Positions 1 to 8,470 of a stretch of DNA of 64,000 nucleotides are shown here, piece by piece. Each line of letters starts with the position of its first letter. Within the stretch, counting starts at the first letter, position 1. Below the pieces are notes generated by a model. It was not told the DNA's origin. It did no database searches and saw only the letters and a program-made list of their open reading frames with translations. Origin of the DNA: Paenibacillus radicis (ex Xue et al. 2023) (lineage in GTDB: Bacteria; Bacillota; Bacilli; Paenibacillales; NBRC-103111); the NCBI RefSeq assembly GCF_024722015.1, contig NZ_JANQBD010000013.1, forward strand, positions 62,001-126,000, written 5' to 3'. The position numbers and the translations under genes were made by a program.

Positions 1-444
1 CTTGGCTACCGTTAGCTCTGACACCAGCATACGTGGATCCAACTGCAGATTCATCCGGTCAAAGAGCAGCTGCACTTGTTTATTAAGCGACTTTTCATCC
101 AAAAATAGCTTGAAAGGTTGACGCGGCTCCCTGCCGATAAAAATATTTTGCGCTATCGTTAGGTCAGGCATCAGATTAAGCTCTTGATGAATAATGCTGA
201 TACCTAATTTTTGTGCGGCCCTCGTATGGGGGATTTCCACTTCCGCCCCTTTGTAGAGAATGCGGCCCCCATCTTTCTGATAGACTCCTGTCAGCACCTT
301 CATAAGCGTTGATTTACCGGCGCCGTTCTCACCTACCAGCGCATGAACCTCCCCGCCTGCCAATTCGAACCGACATTGATCAAGTGCGTGAACACCTGGA
401 AAATGCTTATCGATACCTTCCATGTAAACCAGCGTTTCGCCCAT
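1..444 (-). CDS. Sugar ABC transporter ATP-binding protein (RbsA/MglA type), N-terminal 148 residues only
   Basis: This is the start of an ATPase that energises uptake of a ribose- or galactose-type sugar; the gene runs off the left edge. The frame is open from position 1 to an ATG at 442-444, preceded by a GAGGTG ribosome binding site. Residues 38-46 read GENGAGKST (Walker A) and a Q-loop IIHQELNL lies near residue 85. The short spacing after the Walker A and the HQELNL form are typical of the duplicated-domain sugar ATPases (about 500 residues), so a second ATPase half should lie outside the window. Substrate cannot be told from this half. Its own promoter should lie in the gap to the right. 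Confidence 0.9.
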   Translation of the reverse strand, partial: MGETLVYMEGIDKHFPGVHALDQCRFELAGGEVHALVGENGAGKSTLMKVLTGVYQKDGGRILYKGAEVEIPHTRAAQKLGISIIHQELNLMPDLTIAQNIFIGREPRQPFKLFLDEKSLNKQVQLLFDRMNLQLDPRMLVSELTVAK

Positions 445-1062
445 CCTGTCACACCTCGGATCGTTATTTAATGCTAATTGTATATCCGAATCCCAAGGGA
501 AAGAATGGAAAAACTTCTTTAAAAAAGTAGAAAAATCTCCGAATACGGGGAAATCTTATTATGCATATTCTTCGTCCCGTTACTCATAGCTAGCGGAAGC
601 ATTTGTTCCTTTATCATAGAAAAAACGCAAAAAACAGAGCTTTAAAGGAACCGCCAGTTCCCTTATCTCTCTGTTTGTGTTCAATATGCTCCCATTCTCC
701 CCCAATAACGGAATTCCGCCTTCCGCTATCGCCTTAAAATGGAGGTCGCAGATGGAATAACGGAAGTTTTGTTCCGTTCAAATCCTTCAGGGCTCATAGC
801 AGCTTAGCAGCTATCCATTAAAAATTCCCTTTGATCATCCTTAATCACCCCTGATCATGAAGTTCGTTCAAGATCTAAAGCTCTCATTGTGCAAACTCAT
901 ACGTGTGTGCGTGGTGGGAGGGAATTAATGTGCAGATATGTCAAAAAAAGACGCCAGTCACGATAATCACGTGTTCAGCGCCTTTCCTTTTCCTATACAA
1001 GTCTAATTCGAAATACTTCGAAGAAGTTATACTTGCTGCTCCATCCCTTGCTTCTTCGTCCC
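445..1062. other. Intergenic region with terminator and short repeats
   Basis: A 618-base gap between the sugar ATPase and the MFS gene, both on the minus strand. It contains a strong minus-strand terminator (separate entry) and short AT/CCGG-rich inverted sequences around 700-790: ATAACGGAA occurs twice, and ACGGAA-N6-TTCCGT can fold. Short open frames here have no ribosome binding site and no recognisable product; I see no gene. Confidence 0.5.
617..676 (-). terminator. Rho-independent terminator, minus strand
   Basis: On the minus strand AACAGAG pairs with CTCTGTT, and an inner stem GGAAC/GTTCC closes a five-base loop. The outer stem runs straight into a T-rich tail (TTTTTTGCGTTTTTT). It lies about 390 bases past the MFS stop codon, so it probably ends the 2761-1063 transcript. 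Confidence 0.75.
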
Positions 1063-2253
1063 CTACTTTTCCACTCCGTCCATCTGACGAGCGAATGCTT
1101 CCGCACCTTTTTGCGAAAAGAAAGGAATGAGGAATGCACAACCAAGGGCGAACCCAAGCAATGCGATGAATATCCCGCCCTTCAAATCCTGAACAAACAG
1201 TATAAGAATCAACATCATAATCCGCGTAATATTTAAACACCATTCTCTCCAAAGCAAGATTCTCGCCTGCTCAATCGAGGTGTGTCGGCTAATAATGCGG
1301 AATTGATCGCTGTTCCAGACGGTTCCAAAATAGAATAGCCCCACTGTCGTTAATATGTTGGACAATACCAGAAAAACAGAATGCTGCAGCAGAGCCACCA
1401 GAAAGCCTACGGCTATAGCGATCATTCCGACCTTCAGCCATATGCCCCCGTTAATATTCAGCCTCCGATGCAGCACCATAGCTATAATTGCCGAAACAGC
1501 ATAGAGCACGTTCAACAAGGCGATAACCAATTTGTCACTGGAAACGGAAAACGTAAAAATGATAGCAAACAAGCCTTGAAACTGCAAAAATACCCCCGCG
1601 GCTAAACACGAAGGGACCATCCACCGAATTGCCGGATAGGAAAATACAGTTGAAAACCGCATATTTTGAAATAACGGCTGCTTTTCCCCAGCTAACGTAA
1701 TAGGCGGAATCATAAACGATACCGTCATAAGTATGGCTACAAACACAAACATGAGTAGAAAAGAACCCGAATATCCAATCCATTTTATAATAAGAGCAAA
1801 CACAACCGGATTTACGATAGATATCGTTTGACCGATAATAGTCGCGATTGAAAAGTACACCTCAAAATCCTTGCCTTTGCCAAAAGCCGACAACGTAATG
1901 TTTTGCGAAGCTGCATAAAATCCCCACATAATACCAACCGGAACAGCAATAATAGCTATCCATAATAATCGATTATCCAATGTGAGCGAAGTAAGCAGCA
2001 AGAACGTCAAAGCTCCGCATAGAGCCGTCATTCGAATAAGTACTCGAGTCGTGTAAATCGTCAGCAGCTTCGACCCAATCGCAAAAGCCATGCTCCAAGT
2101 CATGAACAAGATCAGGTTAAACCACGTAACATCAAATATGCTGTGCCCTTGCTCCCAAATATATAAATTCACAAAAATACCGATATAGTTAAATATAATA
2201 TTGGAGGAGGCGTTCATTAGAAGCACTTTTCGAATGGGGGCTGTGATCTGCAT
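1063..2253 (-). CDS. MFS-family membrane transporter, substrate unknown
   Basis: A 396-residue, highly hydrophobic protein with about ten to twelve predicted membrane segments and no extracytoplasmic domain, which fits the major facilitator superfamily. The N-terminal half contains stretches such as MTWSMAFAIGSKLL and VGIMWGFYAASQNI that resemble MFS helices 2-4. No substrate signature is recognised. The ATG is the first possible start, because TAG lies in frame a few codons upstream. The preceding gene ends 10 bases before, and its last codons contain the GAGGGAG that may serve for translation, so the two are probably cotranscribed. Confidence 0.75.
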   Translation of the reverse strand: MQITAPIRKVLLMNASSNIIFNYIGIFVNLYIWEQGHSIFDVTWFNLILFMTWSMAFAIGSKLLTIYTTRVLIRMTALCGALTFLLLTSLTLDNRLLWIAIIAVPVGIMWGFYAASQNITLSAFGKGKDFEVYFSIATIIGQTISIVNPVVFALIIKWIGYSGSFLLMFVFVAILMTVSFMIPPITLAGEKQPLFQNMRFSTVFSYPAIRWMVPSCLAAGVFLQFQGLFAIIFTFSVSSDKLVIALLNVLYAVSAIIAMVLHRRLNINGGIWLKVGMIAIAVGFLVALLQHSVFLVLSNILTTVGLFYFGTVWNSDQFRIISRHTSIEQARILLWREWCLNITRIMMLILILFVQDLKGGIFIALLGFALGCAFLIPFFSQKGAEAFARQMDGVEK

Positions 2254-2263
2254 GATGATCTAT

Positions 2264-2761
2264 TCAATCTCCCTCGACTGCATATTCGAAATCATCCATG
2301 TCATACACCTGCACCGGAACCTCTGCCTCAATCAGTCTATCCACAAATTCCGGCTGGTCCGTAAGCATGGGCACCTTCTCATGAAGGGAGGTCAATATAA
2401 GATCCGTTTCTATCGGGTCGAACTGTTCTCCATATTCCGCATTCTCCACTGCATAAATAATAGTAAGAGTTACTTTACTGTTCAATGGCAGAGGCGAGCT
2501 TTTGGCCCAAGGAACTGACAGTGCGCGCTCAATCTTTTTGCGGTTAAACGGCTCTTCCGTCATGTTGATAAGCTCGTTAATCTTCGTCCGCACATGGATT
2601 TCATCATCCGACTCCGGCATAATAGGCTCCTTGCTCTCTCTTAGCTCGTACAGCTCCTGTATAGTTGAATAGGGAACAAGATACTCCACATCCCTATCCG
2701 GAACTAGCATCTCTCCATAAATAGCAAGCATAACTGCCTCTATGACCAAACGTCTGCGCAC
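2264..2761 (-). CDS. Conserved hypothetical protein, 165 aa, acidic
   Basis: I do not recognise a characterised family. The protein starts MRRRLVIEAVMLAIYGEML and is acidic, soluble and without signal peptide or membrane segment. I chose the GTG at 2759-2761 because AAGGAG lies nine bases upstream; a GTG two codons earlier is too close to that site. I have an impression that similar proteins occur in Paenibacillus, sometimes with an unconvincing ADP-heptose synthase label, but nothing here looks like a nucleotidyltransferase. It is directly upstream of the MFS gene and probably in the same operon. Confidence 0.7.
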   Translation of the reverse strand: MRRRLVIEAVMLAIYGEMLVPDRDVEYLVPYSTIQELYELRESKEPIMPESDDEIHVRTKINELINMTEEPFNRKKIERALSVPWAKSSPLPLNSKVTLTIIYAVENAEYGEQFDPIETDLILTSLHEKVPMLTDQPEFVDRLIEAEVPVQVYDMDDFEYAVEGD

Positions 2762-2986
2762 TACCACACACTCCTTACGAATTCAATATATGCAATAATT
2801 CCCGCCGATTTCCTACTGTTCAGTGGGACTCATATTCATCATAGATGCTGAAAGTTTTTTAATCAACTAAAACCATACATCCAAACCCAAAAAGAAAAAT
2901 TTATATTTCACTATTGCATTTCTGATAATTCCTAGTATAATACTCGGTATAAGAACACTACTAAATTTCGAACGGAGATGCTGATA

Positions 2987-3325
2987 ATGATTTCTTCTAC
3001 TTCAAAACAAATATCCTTATTGTGGGTAGACGATTATCTGGATCTCTATAACTATGCCCGCAAGCTTGGCGACACCGAATGGCAGCAGCAGATTTTGCAG
3101 ACGTTAAGCAATAAAGACACCCATATTCAGCATGAGTTGCAAGAAACGCTTCAATATAACCTATGGAGAATGTTCGATATGATTAATGGTAAGATGTTGG
3201 AGATTTACGAACAGCTTCGGAAGAGTAAAGATAGCAGTCAGATCGAAACTTTGAGGGAACAGGTTTGGGAGCTGAGGAATCAGAGGGTTGTTATTTCGAG
3301 AAGGATTAAAGAAATACGTATATAA
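2987..3325 (+). CDS. Small hypothetical coiled-coil protein, 112 aa
   Basis: Function unknown. The start at 2987 (MISSTSKQ) is preferred over an ATG three codons earlier because CGGAG lies nine bases before it. The sequence is charged, Gln/Glu/Lys/Leu-rich and predicted helical; the C-terminal half, around EIYEQLRKSKDSSQIETLREQ, looks like a coiled coil. There is no signal peptide. It is a lone gene facing the methionine-rich gene, with a hairpin between them. Such small helical proteins are common in Bacillales and often sporulation- or stress-linked, but nothing here proves that. Confidence 0.65.
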   Translation: MISSTSKQISLLWVDDYLDLYNYARKLGDTEWQQQILQTLSNKDTHIQHELQETLQYNLWRMFDMINGKMLEIYEQLRKSKDSSQIETLREQVWELRNQRVVISRRIKEIRI

Positions 3326-3369
3326 AATAGAATGGCATGCAGTGATCCGCTCTGCCAGTGGCATGGTTC

Positions 3370-3396
3370 TATAAAGCAGTTGGGCTGCTTTATCGG
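3370..3396. terminator. Hairpin between convergent genes
   Basis: ATAAAGCAG and CTGCTTTAT form a perfect stem around a short loop, between the 2987 gene and the convergent methionine-rich gene. The T-tract is weak on both strands, so it is only a possible bidirectional terminator. Confidence 0.4.
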
Positions 3397-3483
3397 CGAT
3401 AAATCATAATGCATGCAAACAAATGCTCTGCATAGAACCGGCATCTTCATTTTGGTCAATGAACATGCTGTATGTAGCTTGAA

Positions 3484-3699
3484 TTACATCGAAGTTTGTT
3501 TCATTTCACGCATCATAGTCATCATCATAGTCATCATTTCATCGCATTCTTGCATTTTGGACATCATCATGTTCATATCCATGTTTTCCATCATGTTCAT
3601 TTCCATCATTTTGTCCATCATCATCTTCATGCTTCTCATCTTGCACATCATGTCTTCCATACACATACCCATCATCATTTCCATGCACATTTTTTCCAC
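3484..3699 (-). CDS. Methionine-rich microprotein, 71 aa, about 49 percent Met
   Basis: Not a family I know. From the GTG at 3697-3699 the product has 35 methionines in 71 residues, mostly as MM or MMM clusters separated by Glu, Lys, Asp, Asn or Thr, and four cysteines (positions 5, 13, 19, 52). Such spacing would give a helix studded with thioether side chains, as in copper(I)- or silver-binding Met-rich segments; that role is inference. GTG was chosen because a near-perfect AAAGAGGAGG sits about eight bases upstream. The ATG at 3726 would put this site inside the gene and lies at or before the likely transcription start. An opposite-strand frame over the same bases is His-rich but has no ribosome binding site. 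Low base complexity is a caution, but the start signals argue for a real gene. Confidence 0.7.
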   Translation of the reverse strand: MEKMCMEMMMGMCMEDMMCKMRSMKMMMDKMMEMNMMENMDMNMMMSKMQECDEMMTMMMTMMREMKQTSM

Positions 3700-3727
3700 G
3701 GTCGATTCCTCCTCTTTGATTATCATT

Positions 3728-3758
3728 AGTATAGTACGTACAATTACTACTCTTGTAC
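3728..3758 (-). promoter_or_regulatory. Candidate promoter and dyad operator of the Met-rich gene
   Basis: On the minus strand a TATACT -10 box lies at 3728-3733, placing transcription start about 22 bases before the GTG start. Directly upstream is a perfect dyad GTACAA-N9-TTGTAC (3738-3758) occupying the -35 and spacer region; there is no good TTGACA. A weak -35 covered by a dyad fits a regulated promoter, possibly metal-responsive. The regulator is unknown. Confidence 0.5.
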
Positions 3759-3885
3759 ATTACTATATCCACTTGGAAAATTCAAGCATTTTATTGCTTT
3801 CTTTATTTTCATATGCTATAATCTTAAACCCCTATAAAACGATAGGAATTATTTTTAATTCCTACCCATATCCTCAACTAATCTT

Positions 3886-4674
3886 TCACGCAAGTATAAC
3901 TCGGATTCCTTTCTCACGAAGCTGGTCAATGACACCGGACGGAGCATCCCTATCCGTAATTACAGTATCAATCTTATCTATGTTAACAATACGATAAAAA
4001 GCCACTTTATTGAATTTACTGGAGTCCAGCAGCGCAATCACATGCTCGGCATGATCGATAATTCTCCGGACCACTCTGGCCTCTTCCATGCTTGGAGTCG
4101 TTAATCCCTGATCTATGCTGAATCCATTAGCTCCAATAAACGCATATTCCACATATACGCCATCCAAAGCTTTCTCTGCTGTTTCTCCGACAAGCGCAAA
4201 CGTATGGGGACGAATATGGCCGCCAGTCAAAAAAACTTGAATACTGTCAAGTCCCATCATGGCTGTAGCTATGTTAATGGCATTGGTAACGACTGTCAAT
4301 GATGTTCGATCCTTAATCCGTGATGTCATACGACCAATCGTCGTGCCTGTCGACAACGCTATCGTCATTCCATCCTTAATGAACTTGGCGGCTTCTTCGG
4401 CAATCGCCGATTTTTCCGCTGTAAATTTATCCTCCTTCTCTACAAAAGAGGGCTCCAGGAACAAATGCTCATTAACCACGGCGCCCCCGTGACTTCGAAG
4501 GAGCAGCTTGTCGCGCTCCAGCTTCTCCAAATCTTTGCGAATCGTGACTTCCGAAACTTTCAGCTCTGAGCTCAGGAACGAAACATCCGCACTCTTATGA
4601 TGCTTCAAATAGTTGATAATGAATTGATGCCTTTCCAAACCCCTCATCTTGCGGCCCACGTGCTCTGTTTCCAT
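3886..4674 (-). CDS. DeoR-family transcriptional repressor of sugar metabolism
   Basis: A 262-residue protein with an N-terminal DeoR-type winged helix-turn-helix (about residues 13-65, including the SELKVSEVTIRKDLEKLE recognition region) followed by the DeoRC sensor domain, which binds phosphorylated sugar intermediates. Length is standard for the family. The ATG at 4674 has GAGGGAG about eight bases upstream. It lies downstream of, and in the same direction as, the dehydrogenase-kinase-aldolase operon, separated by 145 bases with its own operator-like repeats. It most likely represses that operon and itself, released by a ketose or tagatose/fructose phosphate. Confidence 0.93.
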   Translation of the reverse strand: METEHVGRKMRGLERHQFIINYLKHHKSADVSFLSSELKVSEVTIRKDLEKLERDKLLLRSHGGAVVNEHLFLEPSFVEKEDKFTAEKSAIAEEAAKFIKDGMTIALSTGTTIGRMTSRIKDRTSLTVVTNAINIATAMMGLDSIQVFLTGGHIRPHTFALVGETAEKALDGVYVEYAFIGANGFSIDQGLTTPSMEEARVVRRIIDHAEHVIALLDSSKFNKVAFYRIVNIDKIDTVITDRDAPSGVIDQLREKGIRVILA

Positions 4675-4698
4675 TAAGGCTCCCTCACAAATCTATAT

Positions 4699-4733
4699 AT
4701 TCGTTTCGTTATATTCCGATTGATTTCGTTTAC
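4699..4733 (-). promoter_or_regulatory. DeoR operator-like repeats upstream of the repressor gene
   Basis: TTTCGTTTAC at 4724-4733 is identical to a site in the aldolase promoter at 8316-8325. Related ATTCGTTTC and TTTCGTTAT copies lie at 4699-4712, about two helical turns away. They sit 25-60 bases before the repressor start codon, as expected for autoregulation. Shared exact decamers at two gene starts are seen directly; binding is inference. Confidence 0.55.
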
Positions 4734-4819
4734 ACAGTAGTATAAAGAATTTGCACTGAAAAGACAATTGGCTGATTGGTGAGGAAGACTTAGGATTATT
4801 GGTAATTCAGCTTAAATAT

Positions 4820-5863
4820 TCAACGGTTGAGCAGCATGATTTTACCTTTCACTGCACCGGGTTTTCGATATAAGTCGAAAGCTTCGTTGATCTGATCCAG
4901 CTCCAATCTGCTGAATACGATATCTTTGAAATTCAGTTGGCCTTTACGCAAAAAATGAAGCGTCGTTTCCCATTCCTTTCCCGGAAAAGGTGCGCTATAA
5001 GACATCCATGAGCCTGTCAGCGTAAATTCTTTGCGATTCATCTGCTCAAACTGTTTATGCGAAAATGTCAAATCACGCACAGGGGTCCCCACGAAGCAAA
5101 CCTTTGCTTTATTTGCAGCTAACTCAAAGCTCTGTCTCATGGTTATGTCGGAGCCTGCGGTTTCCATGACTACACCAAAGCCTTTACCACCTGTGATGCT
5201 CTTCCATTTATCCTCGGACCCGGAATTCAGCGAGTTAATGACATGATCAGCTCCCAATAATTGCGCTGTTTTCAATCTCTGTTCATCAATATCGAATACC
5301 GTAACCTCTCTTGCTCCCAATATTTTGGCCCATTGCAGAACGAGCAAACCAATATTGCCGCCGCCCAGAATGGCCACATGCTCTCCGCCTTGAAACTGGA
5401 TTAGTTGCAAAGCATGCAGAGCTACTGCCGATGGTTCCACCAATGCGGCCTCTTCAAAGCTTACATCCTCACCGAACAGGATCGCATTGTCTTCAGGAAT
5501 CGCAACATATTCCGCCCAGCTTCCATTGACTCTGGAGCCAATGAAGGAATAGTGCTTGCATTGAGCGTAATTGCCGCTGCGGCAATCATCGCACTGCCTG
5601 CAAGGCTTGAGCGGTACCCCTACGACTCTGTCGCCAACTTTCACTCGGGTAACTCCGCTGCCTATCTGGTCTACGATCCCGGCAAATTCATGTCCCAGCA
5701 CGATAGGATAATGATGAGCTGCTTCTCCCAAAACTCTCGGCAAATCAGAGCCGCATATTCCCGTTGCTTTCACCTTCACTAAGATTTCATGGGATTCCAA
5801 AGCAGGAATATCAATATCTTCTATTCGTATATCATTAGGCGCATACAATACGGCTGCTTTCAT
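4820..5863 (-). CDS. Zinc-dependent medium-chain alcohol dehydrogenase, galactitol-1-phosphate 5-dehydrogenase-like
   Basis: A 347-residue NAD(P)-dependent polyol or polyol-phosphate dehydrogenase. GICGSD and GHEFAG supply the catalytic zinc ligands, CRQCDDCRSGNYAQC the structural zinc lobe with four cysteines, and ILGGGNIGLLVL the Rossmann fold. I take the ATG at 5863 (MKAAVLYAPND), which has GGGAGGG eight bases upstream; a GTG three codons earlier overlaps the kinase stop. It is the third gene of an aldolase-kinase-dehydrogenase operon, which fits oxidation of a polyol or polyol phosphate to a ketose form. The exact substrate (galactitol-1-phosphate, sorbitol, xylitol) is not fixed by sequence. 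Confidence 0.88.
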   Translation of the reverse strand: MKAAVLYAPNDIRIEDIDIPALESHEILVKVKATGICGSDLPRVLGEAAHHYPIVLGHEFAGIVDQIGSGVTRVKVGDRVVGVPLKPCRQCDDCRSGNYAQCKHYSFIGSRVNGSWAEYVAIPEDNAILFGEDVSFEEAALVEPSAVALHALQLIQFQGGEHVAILGGGNIGLLVLQWAKILGAREVTVFDIDEQRLKTAQLLGADHVINSLNSGSEDKWKSITGGKGFGVVMETAGSDITMRQSFELAANKAKVCFVGTPVRDLTFSHKQFEQMNRKEFTLTGSWMSYSAPFPGKEWETTLHFLRKGQLNFKDIVFSRLELDQINEAFDLYRKPGAVKGKIMLLNR

Positions 5864-5868
5864 AAGGT

Positions 5869-7383
5869 TCACCCTCCCATCCTCGGAAACAAATCTTGCA
5901 GTCTGCTATATGTTTCCAGATAAATATCATAAACCATCCGGTATATTTGCTGATTATCCGAATTAGGCATTTGCTCGCGGCTCATACGTACAGTCCTCGC
6001 CACCGCATCTTCATAATTCCGGTAAATTCCGGTTCCCACGCCCGCCAAGATGGCTGCGCCCAACGTAGTTGCAGAGTCGGACGAAGAGACCTTGAATGTT
6101 TTCTCCGTCACATCCGCCTTAATTTGAGTCCAAAGCGCACTGTTAGCTGCGCCCCCGGTGCTGTGCAAGATGTTAATCCGGGCTCCACTCTCCTCAGCGG
6201 TCCTAAGATTGTGCTGCAAAGCGAAAGCACAGCCTTCCATAATGGCCCGAGCCATATGCCCTCTTGTTTTTTCATAGGATAAGCCGATGAATACACCCTT
6301 GGCCTCGGGGTCCCAGATTGGCGAACGCTCCCCAGCCATATAGGGAAGGAACACGAGCCCTTCACTGCCTGCCCGAATACGCATGGCTTCTTCATTAACT
6401 TGCTGGAAGAACTGCCCCGAATCCTTGCTTTCACCAGCAAATTCTCGCCTCAGCCAGTTCAAGCTGCCGCCTCCTACCGTTCCCCCCTGCAGAATCCACA
6501 TATCTTTTACGACATGACAGCTAAGTATCAGCTTCTCGTTCTTGATAGGCTGGTCCATCACAATGCTCATACCACCAGCCTGGCCTCCTTGCTCCTGAAC
6601 CTCTCCAACATGGATGGCGCCGGCACCCAGCGTAGCGCATGCTGCGTCCAGTCCACCTGCTACGACGGGCGTTCCAACGGCCAAGCCGGTTTCCGAAGCT
6701 GCAAGAGCGGTCACTCCGCCCACTATATCACTGCATTCATAAATAGGAGGAAGCAGCTCCGGGGATATCCCCATTTGCTCAGCAAGATTATAATCCCATG
6801 ACTTTGTTCCAATATTAAAAGCATGAAGACCATTGCCTTGCGACACATCCTGGGAATATTCCCCTGTCAGCTTATATACAATATAACTATTACACTGTAA
6901 AAATTTGGATGTCCGTTTATAAACTTCAGTCTCGTTCTGTTGAATCCAACGTATTTTACCCGTGACATAGGAAGGTGCCATCGGATTTCCGGAAACCTCA
7001 AACAGCCTATCCGGGCCGATTGTTTGGATTAATTGTGCACATTGTGGGGCAGCCCTGCGGTCCAACCAAATGATGGCATTCCTCAATGGCTGTCCTTGCC
7101 GATCAACCGGAATTGCAGCCCCGCTCTGTCCATCGACCCCTATTCCCTTAATCTGACCGGGTAGTACGCCTGTTTGCTTAAACATAGCTTGAAGATTAAC
7201 ACATACTGCGCGCCACCAATCATTCGGATTTTGCTCCGCATGCCCAGGCTGTGGATAATGAGTTGGGTATGGCTCTGTTCCTTGAAATACAACGGTACCT
7301 TCCGTATCGAACAGGGCGACCTTACAACCGGAAGTACCAATATCAATACCGATTAGATATGTGTTCGGAATGTTATTCGCCAC
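5869..7383 (-). CDS. FGGY-family carbohydrate kinase, xylulokinase-like
   Basis: A 504-residue sugar kinase. The N-terminal phosphate-binding motif IGIDIGTSGCKVALFD, a conserved GVDGQSG segment, WLDRRA, and a C-terminal GGAANS/ATTLGAA region are all in place for the ASKHA fold of FGGY kinases; length is right. GTG at 7383 is used, with GGGGG about eight bases upstream. It overlaps the dehydrogenase start region, so the two are translationally linked. In this operon it probably phosphorylates a ketose such as xylulose or tagatose that the aldolase chain then uses. Confidence 0.9.
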   Translation of the reverse strand: MANNIPNTYLIGIDIGTSGCKVALFDTEGTVVFQGTEPYPTHYPQPGHAEQNPNDWWRAVCVNLQAMFKQTGVLPGQIKGIGVDGQSGAAIPVDRQGQPLRNAIIWLDRRAAPQCAQLIQTIGPDRLFEVSGNPMAPSYVTGKIRWIQQNETEVYKRTSKFLQCNSYIVYKLTGEYSQDVSQGNGLHAFNIGTKSWDYNLAEQMGISPELLPPIYECSDIVGGVTALAASETGLAVGTPVVAGGLDAACATLGAGAIHVGEVQEQGGQAGGMSIVMDQPIKNEKLILSCHVVKDMWILQGGTVGGGSLNWLRREFAGESKDSGQFFQQVNEEAMRIRAGSEGLVFLPYMAGERSPIWDPEAKGVFIGLSYEKTRGHMARAIMEGCAFALQHNLRTAEESGARINILHSTGGAANSALWTQIKADVTEKTFKVSSSDSATTLGAAILAGVGTGIYRNYEDAVARTVRMSREQMPNSDNQQIYRMVYDIYLETYSRLQDLFPRMGG

Positions 7384-7401
7384 CTTCTCAGCCCCCGGCA
7401 G

Positions 7402-8256
7402 CTAACCTTTATTAGTGCAGCCGCAAAGCTCCATCTTTTGTAACGCCAATTGTTTAACAACCGTTTTGGCAATAGACATGTAAGAGCGCGGGTCCAGATC
7501 ATTCGGATGCTCGACAAAGAAACGCTGCAAAGAGTTCGTAAATGCGTTCTTTAACTCAGTCGCTACATTCATTTTGGCCATTCCTAATGCTACACACCGT
7601 TTCACCTGCGCTTCCGGGATTCCAGAGCCTCCGTGCAGCACGAGCGGCACTTCAACCCTACCCGCAATTGCCTCAATTCTTTGAAAATCAATATTCGGTT
7701 CGCCCTTGTATATACCATGTGCAGTACCTATGGCTGGCGCCAGTGTCGATACCCCCGTCAACTCAACAAAACGCTGGCACTCATTGGGATCTGCAAGAGA
7801 TGCCATATCTTCATCAACATGTATATCGTCCTCAACACCGCCAACCTTGCCTAATTCAGCCTCTACATTCACATTCAATGCACGGGCTACCTCGACCACT
7901 TTCCTGGTCATCTCTACATTTCTCTCAAATGGGTGCATCGACTGATCAATCATAACTGAAGTGTAGCCAGCTCGAATGCATTGCATAATGAGCTCGAAGC
8001 TTTGACAATGGTCCAAATGAAGCGCAATCGGTATTCGCGCCTTTTCCGCCGCTGTTCGTACCGCATTTGCAATATATTCAATACCCAGATGCTTCACAGT
8101 TCCTACAGTCGTTTGCAAAATAAGCGGCGAATGGCTCTCTTCCGCAGCGTCAACTACGGCTTGCAGCATTTCTAACGTATGAACGTTAAAGGCTACTACC
8201 GCGTATCCTTGCTTTCTTGCCTGCTGCAGCATAGGTGTGGATGATACTAATGCCAT
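7402..8256 (-). CDS. Class II aldolase, tagatose/fructose-bisphosphate type (GatY/KbaY/FbaA family)
   Basis: A 284-residue zinc aldolase that splits a ketose 1,6-bisphosphate into dihydroxyacetone phosphate and an aldehyde phosphate. The catalytic ALHLDHCQ, the zinc-ligand segments GTAHGIYKG and VLHGGSG, and the phosphate-binding NVATELK are present. The ATG at 8256 has AGGAG five bases upstream. It is the promoter-proximal gene of the operon and lies behind two DeoR operator-like repeats. Whether it prefers tagatose- or fructose-bisphosphate cannot be decided here; company with a GatD-like dehydrogenase and DeoR regulator favours a tagatose/galactitol-like route. Confidence 0.9.
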   Translation of the reverse strand: MALVSSTPMLQQARKQGYAVVAFNVHTLEMLQAVVDAAEESHSPLILQTTVGTVKHLGIEYIANAVRTAAEKARIPIALHLDHCQSFELIMQCIRAGYTSVMIDQSMHPFERNVEMTRKVVEVARALNVNVEAELGKVGGVEDDIHVDEDMASLADPNECQRFVELTGVSTLAPAIGTAHGIYKGEPNIDFQRIEAIAGRVEVPLVLHGGSGIPEAQVKRCVALGMAKMNVATELKNAFTNSLQRFFVEHPNDLDPRSYMSIAKTVVKQLALQKMELCGCTNKG

Positions 8257-8293
8257 GAATGCTCCTGCCCTTCTACAAAATGAAATTATTTAA

Positions 8294-8325
8294 CTTCGTT
8301 TAGTTATTTTATTAGTTTCGTTTAC
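8294..8325 (-). promoter_or_regulatory. DeoR operator-like direct repeats before the aldolase gene
   Basis: CTTCGTTTAG (8294-8303) and TTTCGTTTAC (8316-8325) are direct repeats 22 bases apart, about 40-70 bases before the aldolase start. The second is identical to the copy upstream of the DeoR gene. The placement fits repression of the operon by the neighbouring DeoR protein. Confidence 0.6.
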
Positions 8326-8470
8326 TTTCAATTATAACATATTTCGAATCAACCATTTTGTCAATGCCCGCTATTTTTCACTGTTACGTGGCATGATTAC
8401 TGAAAAAAAACATTTTGTTGTACAATAGAGTTAATCTATGCTGTAACAACACTTTTTTGAGGTGGTCATA

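Noticed and set aside
3496..3729. His-rich 77-residue frame on the plus strand over the Met-rich gene
   Set aside because: CAT codons are the complement of ATG, so it is the mirror of the Met-rich frame; it begins with TTG and has no ribosome site, while the minus-strand frame has a near-perfect one.
3413..3997. 194-residue hydrophobic frame spanning the Met-rich gene and the DeoR gene
   Set aside because: It crosses two better-supported opposite-strand genes, is low-complexity Ile/Ser/Met-rich and has no ribosome site.
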